This document shows positions 12,237 to 24,200 of a DNA stretch of 64,000 nt, piece after piece (within the stretch, counting starts at the first letter, position 1; each line of letters begins with the position of its first letter). Under the pieces are notes generated by a model. That model saw only the letters and a list, made by a program, of their open reading frames with translations, was not told the DNA's origin and searched no databases. A program made the translations under genes and the position numbers. The DNA is from Undaria pinnatifida (lineage: Eukaryota; Sar; Phaeophyceae; Laminariales; Alariaceae): contig JABAKD010000002.1 of the NCBI GenBank assembly GCA_012845835.1, positions 5,764,106-5,828,105 on the forward strand, read 5' to 3'.

Positions 12237-15200
12237 AAATCACGCGACACATAAAAACAAACTCAATTTGAAGCGAGGCAAACCTTGATCGGACCCCCCT
12301 CGAATAGGATGCCCTTGCCCCCCACCACCAGCGCCGCAAACCAGCCCTCTACCTCTCCATTCATTGATGGTGGTACGCCTATCGCCCCCCCACCCCCACC
12401 GCCAACCGCACCAACACCAGCACCACCATCCCCCCCTCCCGTCATAACTCCGCCTCCATATCCACCGCCGTATCCCGATGGGTCGAGGCCAACGATCCCC
12501 GCCTGAGCGGCGCCTCCATCCCCACCCCCCTGTCCCTGCATCCCGCCGTTTTGGTATGGAACTGCCGACGTTCCTCCGTCACCGTCAGTGGTGCCTCCGC
12601 CGTCGAGCAGGTTGTTGTTGTAGTTGTTGGCGTTAGCGTTGTTGTTGCCGTAGCTGTTGTTGTCGTAGTTGTTGCTGTTGTTGTCGTTGGCGGTGTTGTT
12701 GTCACCATACGGGACAAGGTCGCTTGTGATGCCACTGTTGTTGTTCATGCCACTGTTATCGGTGTTGTTGTTGCCGTAGAAGTTGCTCGCGCCAGGGGCA
12801 GCCTCGTCGTACAACAACCCGCCACCCCCCGCGCCGCCGGCGCCGCCGCCGCCGATGTCCTCACCCTGATATACCGCTACCTGCTGCTGCTGCTGGATCT
12901 GTTGGTTCGGATGCTGGTACTCCTGCTGCTGCTGCTGCTGGTTCGGCTGATACAGCTGCTGCTGCTGCTGCTGCTGCGGCTGCGGCTGTTGCTGCTGCTG
13001 CCCGTCATAGTCGATTAGACCGCCGCCACTACCGCCACCGCCGTAATAATCGTCGAGTTCTGTTCATCGACGGGCGAACAGTAGAAAGGGCGTGAAAGAG
13101 CGCGAGCGCGAGCGCGAGCGCCAAGGGGGGGGGGGGGAGGTAAAGGGCCTGGAGCACTAGTTCGGATAACAAAAGAAGAACTGACCTTCAGTCCACTTTC
13201 TCCCGGGGGTTCGTAGGCGCAAAACAACACGGCAACGCGCGCTCATGGATGGATGGCACTACGGGTTCCACAAAAAAAAAAAACACGAAAACGGTGCAAA
13301 TGGTGCTCCGTCCTCTCATTTCCTCACCCCCCTCCCTCTTTAGAGACAGAGCAGTGAACTAGGGTGAGCGGACGGGTGCCCCCCCCCCCCCCCCCCCCCC
13401 CCCCCAAACTCGCCGCCCACCGCCCCCCCCGCGGACCACTCCCACCACCCCGCTCTTCACCTGATACTCCTCCTCCTCCACCGCCTACAGGAACGACGGC
13501 GCCCGCGTAGCTCTGGTCAGGGTACTGCCCCTGCACTGCTCCGACTTCACCCATAGTGATAGCTGGTACAGCTTGGGGGTTATGCTGGTTGTTCTGGTAG
13601 TTGTCCTCATCTCCCCCTCCGATGCCCAAGAGGTCATCCACCTCCACCTGGGGTTGGAGGAACGTATGGAGGGCAGAGGAACGGAAGGAGGGGGAGGGGG
13701 GGGGGGCATGGTTGTCCTGTTGAATCTTTCGGCGCGTGTGTTCGCTCCTGCTCCGATTATGCCACCCGTCCATTCCAAAATCGTATAGTACCTCGAGACA
13801 GACTCAACAAAAAAAACGTAACATAACCAGGTACAACCCAAAAACAATACAACACAACCAAACGCAGCACCCAAGCCAAGACCAGCCAAGACAAGGCAGG
13901 GTAAGTCAAGGCAAGGAAAGGCAAGGCAACCCAGCCCAGTCCACCCCAAATCATCCCAGTCCAGCCCCCCCCAGCCCAGCCAAGCCCGACCCGAAGACAA
14001 GACACGGCAAGACAAGACACGGCAAGACAAGACAAGACAAGACAAGACAAGACAAGACAAGACAAGACAAGACAAGACAAGACAAGACAAGACAAGACAA
14101 GACAAGACAAGACAAGACAAGACAAGACAAGACAAGACAAGACAAGACAAGACAAGACAAGACAAGACAAGACAAGACAAGACAAGACAAGACAAGACAA
14201 GACAAGACAAGACAAGACAAGACAAGACAAGACAAGACAAGACAAGACAAGACAAGACAAGACAAGACAAGACAAGACAAGACAAGACAAGACAAGACAA
14301 GACAAGACAAGACAAGACAAGACAAGACAAGACAAGACAAGAAAAGAAAAGAAAAGAAAAGAAAAGAAAAGACAAGACAAGACAAGACAAGACAAGACAA
14401 GACAAGACAAGACAAGACGAGACAAGAAAAGCCAAGCCAAGCCAAGCCAAGCCAAGCCAAGCCAAGCCAAGCCAAGACACTCCACCACAACATATCACAA
14501 TCGCAGAGCAAACGCACCTGTGGAGGAGGTTCTTCCCGCACGACAAGCTCCCCCCCTCCTGCCCCGTCCCCGTCCCCCCCACCCCGGCCCGCCCCCGCCC
14601 CACCCCCCGCTTCTCGACGGCCTCCTTTGGCAGTGCCGCGGGTAGGCGTGGCGTCGGAATCATTACCGTTGCCGGTGCCGGCTTCATGTTCTGCGGAGTC
14701 ATCGCTGCCGGGCCCCACCCCTGACCGGAGGCCTTCCTCGGCGCCAAGCTCTTGTTCTTCCAACCTTCACACGTACAAAAAGGGAAAGAAAAGGGGGGAA
14801 AAAAACAGTTTTTTTTTGCCCGTTCTGCTTTATTACTATTTTTTTGCCATTCTCAAGTTTCGAAAATCTGGAAACTCGACATTGAACCGGTGGGATAATT
14901 GTACTTTAAAAAACGCAAAAAAACAGAGAACCAAGGAGAAAAACACGCAAAGAAAAAAAACAGACGAAACCGAAACGACCAACACAAAACAGAACACAAG
15001 CATGACGAACACTAAACACCCCCCCCCTCCCCGAGAAAAAAAAAAACGCAAAAACGCAAAACGAAACGAAACCCCCGCCCCCTCCCCCCCCAAAAAAACG
15101 CAAAAACGCAAAACGACTATTAACAGAGATAAATATGACAAACTACTGTACGAAAAAAACCTCAAGCCCCCAAAACAATCAACTAAACGTGGCTCCGTGA

Positions 15201-18200
15201 CTAAAGACTGAACGTCTTCGTACCTCCCTGTGGACCTTGGTACTAGCTAGCGCCAAGGGGAGTCGCCGACCAACCAATTATCCTTCTTGAGGGCATTTAC
15301 ACACCCCGTAAGGCGCACGATCTGAGTATCGTATCATACAGCTCGCAAAGGCGAGCTTGGACAAGATTATCGATGTCCCAGCGGTTAGGGCCATCGCACG
15401 CTAGGGGGTGCAGCAGATTCCAAGAATTTTCTGAGCAGATTCTAGGAATTTTCTGAGCAGATTCCAAGAACTTTCTGAGCTCCTAGCGTGAGGAGCTCAG
15501 ACATCTCACCCACCCGAAACATGACTTCGAAGGCATTATTTCGCGCAACCCGGCCAGCAGCTCCTATGCGCTGGTCCAAAAAAATGTATACCAGGTATGC
15601 TCGTAAAATATTCATACCAGCTCAACCGGTCAGAAACGTTTGGCCCAAACAGAAGTGCACCCCCCCTGCCGCGACATGAAGGACAGGACTGCCTTCCGCA
15701 GCACTAGACTAGCTTGTACTGTAGGCCGCCGCCTAGCCTAGCAATCGGCAAGGGGGATATCGTCCCCCTCCCGCTCGTGCTCGTGCGCTCTGCTGTACTC
15801 GCAGGGCTACGCGCGCGAGCCGCTCTAAACCTCGAGGGCGATCACCGCTTCCCCTTGCGCCCGGTCATAACACGCCCACCAGCCGGTACGAGCCCCCAGC
15901 ATCCAACATCTTCATTCGTCAGTTTCGAACAAAACGGACATCTTGAGGTAGTAAATACATTAAAAAAAAAGGGGTCCCGAAGAGGGCAACTACGGGAGAA
16001 ACATCTGACAAGAGCACACGATGGACCCCCAAAAAAGCGCATCCCCCCATCGTGCTCAAACAATAGATGGTTCTGGTTACCATGTACACCTCCCCCGCAA
16101 TGGAAGTAAAACTAAACAGAAAATGGCGCAAAAACGAAAACCGACAACCGCGCACCTCCGACGCAACCTTGCTTCCGGCCCGCTCTCCCGGTCCTCCGGG
16201 AACGCTGGCATCTCTTTCAACACCTGCAAGCAGCAGAGCCAGATGGGAAGCGGGATAAGAAAAAAAACAACAGAAAAAAAAAAGAGTGGTGCGCAGCCTA
16301 CAACACAATTGATCCACTCACCAGTGAGTAATGGCGCCGTTTCCGTGACGTCGATGCCCAATACCCGGCAGCTCGAGACGATCGTCTTTAGGTAAAAATA
16401 TGGTACCATGTAAAAGTTAATCATTGCTTATGACGTAACTACCGCCCATTAATACAGTTCGTGACATTATGACTGTTCATGGAACCTGGATCGACCGTGG
16501 TGCACGTGTGCATTGGATTCGTCTGCTACTCTCAATCCCTTTAGAACCCCAAACCTCTCCCTATGCTAATTCCAAGTGATTTTCCGCCAAAAACGGGTTT
16601 CCAGTTGTAAACGCGTTAAGCTGCTGCTGCTACTGCTGCTGCTGGGTTTTCTGGGGAGAAGACGTCGTTCAACATGGGGAAGGGGAGTAGGGGCATGATA
16701 CCGGGGTATATTTATCGGTTTTTAAAAAGTGCCGATGTGTACCGTGAACTCGTTCATCCGTGTGCTTTGGCGCTGGTTTAAGCTGGTTCTTAAGCTGGTG
16801 GTGTTTTTTATTGCGGGCAACCGATGGTACAGCCTTGAGTTAGTTGACTATACATCGACAGCTGTAGTTAACTTTCTTTACACAAGAACTGCCGCCCAAA
16901 CGCATCGATGCCTTTTCGATGACGTCGATGCCCACATTCGGCAGCGCGAGATACGTGCAGGACCTCTCGAACATTTCACAACGTAGTCACCCGCCCAACG
17001 AATACATTTCGAGAAGTAACTGCCGCCCAAGTCATTTGTACATCTGCCATTGCATCAATTACCGATGACGTAATTCCCGCTCAACGAACACATTTCACGA
17101 CGTAATTACCGCCCAACGTAGGTGTACCTCTTCCATGGCACAAGTTACCGTTGACGTACTTCCCTCTCAACGAAGTATTTCCCGACGTATTTACTGCCCG
17201 ACGTAGGGATGCCTCTTCTATAACTTCGACGTCCATACCAGGAAGCTCGAGGTAACCGCAGTACTTCTGCGCAGCTAATACATTTGACGACGTCTTTAAC
17301 GCCCAAGGAATACACGTCACAACGTAATTACCTCCTGGCCACTAAATCTCGCGACGTAGTTACCGCCAAGCGTACCAAGATGGAAGGCGCATGCTTGTAT
17401 CTCTTCCACGGCGTCGATGTTCACATCCAACCGTCCAACGAACACATTTCACGGCGTAATTACCGCCCAACGAATGCACACCACTACGTAATTACCGCCC
17501 AATGAACGCACAGCAAAACGTGATTACCGCCCAACGAACACACAGCACTACGTAATTACCGCCCAATGAGTGCAGATCATTACGTAATTATCGACCAACG
17601 TATAGTTACCTCTTCCATGACGTCGATGCCCATATCCGGCAGCTCGAGATACTCGCAAGACCTCTGCTGCAGCTCCAAGTTCTGGCTAGAGCTGAACCTC
17701 TCGAACACCTAAACAACCCAAAATGCAGCAGCAGCCGTGGCAAACCGTGCGGCGGAACACACAAACGAAGGCGGAATAAGCGGCGGGATTATGGACGACA
17801 AACGTGGCGACATAACATAGCCATGCGGGAGAATAACAAAGCAAAGAGCTAAGAAAGTAAAGCAGAAAGAAGTGAAGCGATGGGGCGGTGGCACTAGGGG
17901 GCTACGCGGGCCCCTCAAACCGCACGGTGCACCGTAACACACAACAGCAGCGGGATGAGCGGCGGAATTAGGGTCTACAGTATGACAGCTGCGAAATAAC
18001 GGTACCACGCGGGGAGGAAACAGAGCCAAGAGCTAAACAGTAAGCACTGGAACAAAGGAGCGGTGGTATTCGGGGCCTACGCAGCGGAACAACGGAGCTA
18101 AGCGGCCCAATGAAGGGCTGATCGGCCACAGAGAGTAGCGCGGCGAAACAACAGAGCTAACCAGCGGAGTAACGGCGCCAAGCACCGAAGTAACGGAGCG

Positions 18201-21200
18201 AAGTGGTGGAGCAACGGGGCAAAGCTGCGGAAGTAATGGGGTTTGACTAGTCTAACGGGATACTTGAGAAAACACAACTCATGTTAGAAAACAAGGCAGG
18301 CATGCTCACAGGCGTCACTTGCTCGCGGCACTCGGGGTAGAGGTTTGCCAGCTTGGCGTAGGTACTAAGGAGCAGCGCCTTCGTTGCGGCCCCGACCGCC
18401 ATGAAGTGCTGGTGCAACACGCGGAACTGGTCCTGTCCGGACATGTTCTCCTGTGATATGATGGGATTGGCGAGAAGGTAAGGAGGGGGGGCGGTATAAA
18501 CGGAGAGGCCAGGCACGAAAAAAATGACGAAAAGGAAAACGTTCGAAAAATATAGCAGCAAGGAAACAACCGAACAGCCAAGCCACTGGCCAACCCGCCA
18601 GCGATGCCATCAACCTGCTGCCTAGTCAACACACCCAACAAAAAAGAAACCAATCGGACCAACACACCAACCAACCAAATGGCTAACGACCCGATCAAAC
18701 TACCAACACACCAGCCAAACAGCTAAACCAAACCAAACAAATCACACCAAACCAGCTTACCAACTCCCAAACCAGCCAATTTACGAACCAACCAATTCAC
18801 TGACCGACCTCCCAACAAAACAAACCAAAAACGAGCCAGCCAGCCAGCCAGCAAATCAACCAACCAACCAAAAAAAAAAAAAACACTTCGCCTACCAAAC
18901 TACAAAAAACGACAAACCATATACACAAATCAAAACGGGCAACAAACCGACCAATCAACCCCCAAACTGAAGAGAGGATAACAACCGACGCACCAACCCA
19001 CTCCACCTACCCAGATAATCCCCCGAACGACGGACCAACCAAACCAACAAAAAGACAAGAGTCAACCAATCGAATTTGTTCGAAGATGAACCGTCAGACC
19101 GAGCGACGAAACAACCAGCCATTCAACGATAAAAATCAACCGGTCCAAAAACTTGTTCGGTGATGAACCATCCAACTAATCAACGATAAAAAATCAACCA
19201 TCTAATCCGTTAATCAACGACACAGACAAACCAGCAAACCAACCCACCAACGACCCTATCAAGACGATCACTACGATAAGGTGTGGCAATTTTGGGCTAA
19301 AATAAGAACAAAGCCTGAAAGGACGGGACGGGGCACCTTAGCCCTAAATCGTCATAATGGTTTTTCTTGCTTAGCAATACAGCATTTTTATGTGTACCAA
19401 AGCCATGGAATCGTTTAGTTCATTGGGTAGCACGTTCAGCATACTCAAAAATAGTGGTTGCCTCAGGCGGCACTGTATCTCCTCAAGTCACCGGCCACAG
19501 AAGGAAAAAAAGAGCCAGTGCACCTCAACCGTAACATGCAGCTCAAACAAAAACCAACCAACCAAACCAACCAACCAAACAACCAACCAAACCAAGCAAC
19601 CGACCAACCCACCAGAACCAACCAACCAACCAAACCAGCCAACCAACCAAACAAACCAACCAACCAATCCATCAACCAACTAACCAAACGAACCAACCAC
19701 CCAAACGACCAACCGAACCTGCTCGGCGATGAAATATCCAAACTCTCCAAGGATGTAACCGCCGACATTCACCGCAGTCTCGTGAGCGCGGGGGGATTGA
19801 AGAGCCACAAACAGGCGCTCCGCCGCGTAGGCCTGGCCAGAAAATGGGGGTAGGTTAGGGTAGGGTGAGATGGAGGGTAATGTAGGGTATGATAGGGTAG
19901 GGTAGGGTAGGGTAGGGTAGGGTAGGGTAGGGTAGGGTAGGGTAGGGTAATGAGGGGGTAAGGTAGAGTAGGGTATGGCAAGTTAGGGTAGGATGTGGTA
20001 AGGAGCAATACGGAAAGGTAGAAGCGTAGGGTAGGGCAAGGTGAGGTAGCGCTAGGTAGGGTGAGGGGTAAGGTAGGCTTCGGTAAGGTGGGGGGTGGGA
20101 AAGGGAAGGGCAAGGTGCGGTGGGGCAGGGGGGGGTAGGGTACGGTAGCATACGGTAGGGTGCGGCAGAGCAGGGTGGGGTAGGTAGGGCAGGTTAGGAT
20201 ACGGTACGGTACGGTACGGTGCGCTAGGGTCAAGTAGGGTAAGGAAGGGAGGGGTAGGGCAACGAAGGGTCGGGTAGGTTACGGTAGGGTACGGTAGGGT
20301 GGGTACGGTAGGGTAGGTTACAGCAGTGTTGACGTCGAAAGATGAAAAAATTGAAGGCATCAGCGCAATCAAGGTAGCCTGAGCGAACAACGCCATGAGC
20401 GTAATCAAAATAGTAAAATTCATCGGCTTCACACGAATCAAGCTCCTCAAATAAATGAAACCTATCAAACAAAAACACATTGCGGCCAACACAAAAACTA
20501 CGCGCGCGAAAATTGCAACATACCAACCAACACTAGAGATGCCACGACAAAACAAAAACGATTGCAAGATTTACTAGTCAACCGACGTTACAAATGAAAC
20601 TAAGAACACTATACCGGCACCAGCGCACAGGCCACAAAAAAAAAAAAGCAATCGAAAACGCAAAAAAAATCGAAACCCGCCCTCGCCTGCAAGTCCTTGT
20701 GGTTGGTGACGATCTGGATGATGCGATGCCAAACCGCCCCCGCGACGAAGTCGCCGGCCACCGCGATCATTTCCAGCATCTTATCCACGTACCTGTCAGA
20801 ATGTTTGGCAACAAACAAACCCCAAATTAACGGACGCACAAACGAATTATCGACAACCGCACACGAATATATACCACGTGGACATGGACACACCAAGCAT
20901 GTGTCAATGGTGCTCTGAGGGTGCAGCTGTTGACACGTTGAGATATCTTTTTTCCTTCTTTCGCCAAAACCATGCCTACCGCCACCACTGTCAACAACCA
21001 GCACCACCATCGCCGCCACCACCTCCACCACCATCGCCACCCCTCCTCGCCCCCCCCCCGCCCCCCCCCCACCGCCACCGCCCCTTTCCCGTTCCCACCA
21101 TCACCATCGAACCAGCAACACCACCACCACACCACTATTGCACCATCACTCCCACCCCCACCATGACCCTCCCCTCCAACCAGCAACACCACCTCCTCCA

Positions 21201-24200
21201 CCTCTACCACCACCACTACGATCACCTACCCCTTGCCATCATCACCGCCGCCACCGCCACCACCATAGCCAACAACAACCCCCGCCCCCCCCTCCCCCGC
21301 CTCCCCCCTTCCCCCACAAGCTAGGCAGTTACAGTCGTCCGTGAACTTCTCAGCTAGGATGGCAATCCTAAGCACCTCCCGACCCCCCCCCCCCCCTTCC
21401 TTCCCCTCCCCCCCGACCCGTTCCACTACTATTCCCCCTTACTCCCCGCTTCTCCCCCCCCTTGACCTCCCCCCCACCCCTCACACTATCCCCCCCCCCC
21501 CCCCCCCCCCCGCGGCGTTCCCTTGCCCCGTCTGCCAGACTCACCAGTTAAGGTCGTCCGTGAACTTCTCAGCTAGGATAGCGATCTTGAGCACCATTTC
21601 CTCCCGAATGCCGGCCCCCGACGCAGCCAGGTACGTCGCCAGTTCTTCGACAATGTCAGTCCCGTTAGATTCGTCCGCCATAACGAAAAGAAGGTCTAGC
21701 GCCCGCCTTCGGATGCTGATATCCGCATCCTGTGAACATATAATGAAAAAAAAAACGGCAACAAAAGGGAACAAGAATAAACCGCCTACCATACATATGA
21801 TGGAGAAGTATAGTGGAAACTACAGTAATAAATTTATAAAATAGATGTGATGTTAGATCTAGCCCAAAATTCCGCACCTAAAAAGTAAAATACCAACGCT
21901 TACCATTATAGTGGACAAAAAATGGGACCCCTCCTGATAAAAACTCGCCCATATAGTATATTCCAAGTACCGACAACGCAGCTTGCAAAGATAAGTATTG
22001 ACCTGAAATTCGTCGAACTCACGGCTGACGTCCTTGCAATATTTTTTTATAAAATCGTACTCAAGAGAGTTGTGAAAAAACCATAACTGTAGGAAAAGAC
22101 AGCCGTGACAACGCTATTCGTAAAAAAAAAAAAAAAATGCGTTTGCCTGGCACGGCAGAGTTGAACATCAGACACCCGTGAAAGAAACAAAATATTCGAA
22201 TTAAAAGAGTCATAAAAAATACGGTCGAAAAATATCGTCGCAAAAAAAGAAGTCAAACCCGGAAATATTCCGTAAAAAATCGAAAGAAAAGAGTCGTCGA
22301 AAAGACGGTCGAAAAATATCGTCGCAAAAAAAGAAGTCAAACCCGGAAATATTTCGTAAAAAAAATTGGTGCGTCAAGAGAGATGCGCAACAAAGACAGC
22401 CGAATAGCAGACATTCGTGTGTGATAGTGTTGGTCGGAGGCATGTGTGGCTACGGGGAGAGGGGGAAGGGGGGTGGGAGAGGGCATCGACGGGAGCGTTA
22501 GATTGGTCTGCCACAACACAAAGAAGATGTAGCGCCCTCCTTTGGATGCTGATATCCGCATCCTACCAGGTACTAAACAAAACGAAGAGAGTCGTGCGTG
22601 TGGCCGTGTAATGGTTGGAGGCGCATATAGCCAGAGGGGGAGGAGCGGGAGGGGCGAGGGGGGGGCGGCAGGGACAGTGTCCACCAGGACTATAACTACA
22701 TTCCCAACCGTATACACGCGGAACCAGCAATCGCGAGACGACGACACCCCCCTGCAGCGCATATAAGAGACGAGGGGTGATACCGACGAGTGGCAACAAC
22801 TGCAAGCACACCTAGATCGAAAAAACGGTTATGTACCTTACCCGATGCCTATGTTTAGCTTAGGGAATAGAACAAGAGCGCAGCACACAACAGTCCCCTC
22901 TCCCCCCCCTGTCCCCCCACCTCCACCCCCCCCCCCCCGTCTGTACACCCACGCCCGTATACCTTGAGGGACATTAGCACCGTGGCCTGGTGCTTCTTAG
23001 CCGTCTCGTTGCCTTCCAGCCTGGCCAGGCGCGACATCACCTCCAGACCCAAGTAGCGGATGTTCGGTTCCTGAGAGAGCGCGTGGAACGCAGTACAAGC
23101 AGTACAAGTGGCGTCATATAGGCACCGCGAACAACCGATTGAGGCCGGCAATGTCTATCGAAATAAACAGACCAAAATACGTTGTGTCCATCGATTGACT
23201 GTATCACCCGCTCAACAATATACCCCCATCCCCCCCCCCCCCCCCCCTTCCACCGCCTCCCCTCCCCTCCACCCTTCCTATTGGGCCTCTTCCCCCCCAC
23301 CCCCCACCCTAATGGACCTCTCCCCTCCCCCCCCCCCCCCTCTTGACCTTCCCCACCCGCCACTCTAACCCCTCCTCCTCGGGAATGCGATTGTGATGCG
23401 CTTACCTTGACAGCAATGAACCGACCCAGCAGCGTCATCGCCTTCGATCGAAGCTCCTCATTGCTGTCTTGCCCCTGAAAGACGGCACCAACAGCAGCAA
23501 ACCACAACAGAAAAATAATCGTGATGCAGATCGGGAAGGAATAGCGCTGGTGGCTAACGGGCAAGGCACGCAGACGACACCAACAGACGCGCGCTACGCT
23601 AGAGGTGTAGCGCTTTGGTAGCGAAAACACACATATTTTTCTGGGTGGTTGTGCTCCTTGGGCCATTCCCAACCCCTAACCTTATCCTAGTCTAACTCCA
23701 AGTGTTTTGTTCCCATGTCGGGAGTGCGGTGCTAAAGGGGTTCATTAAGCCACAGCTCTTGGAAGGTCATTCTCGTTTTGCAGCATGATAATTTCGTACA
23801 CGAGCCGTTCCACGGCACGTAGCCCCCCCCAACTCCTCTTCAACGAAATCGCCGGTTTAAAAAACCAGCTCCCGGTCGTATCTCCTGAAACATACGGTGT
23901 CCCTCGACACCCCGGCGTCATCGATCGATAGACCTTCGCACACACAAGCAACTACATGGATACTTTTCTTTCAGTAGTGCTCTTCTTTGTGTCGAGCAGC
24001 CATGAAACGTTCGTCACACAAAATCGCTGGTTTGGGGCGGGGGGGGGGCTATCGTAGAATCACTCACACCTAGGCCATCGGGTTGCACTTTTCATTTCTA
24101 TACAAAGGTCAGTTTTTTGGGGGGTGGGTGGGTGGGCGGGACCAAGCCCACTATTGGGGGGACACTTTTTAAGGCCGCTTATTTCGTGAGCTAAGGAGGC

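Noticed and set aside
11500-12288. 262-codon plus-strand frame
   Set aside because: Made of minisatellite units of the TIR element plus the antisense of exon 21 and an AAC run.
13736-15211. 491-codon plus-strand frame and the 243-420-codon minus-strand frames over the same DNA
   Set aside because: They are open only because the GACAA array lacks stops; exon 18 of AP-2 alpha uses another minus-strand segment.
19855-20330. TAGGG array as a telomere
   Set aside because: The unit is a pentamer, not the TTAGGG hexamer. It lies between two verified exons of AP-2 alpha, so it is an intronic microsatellite.
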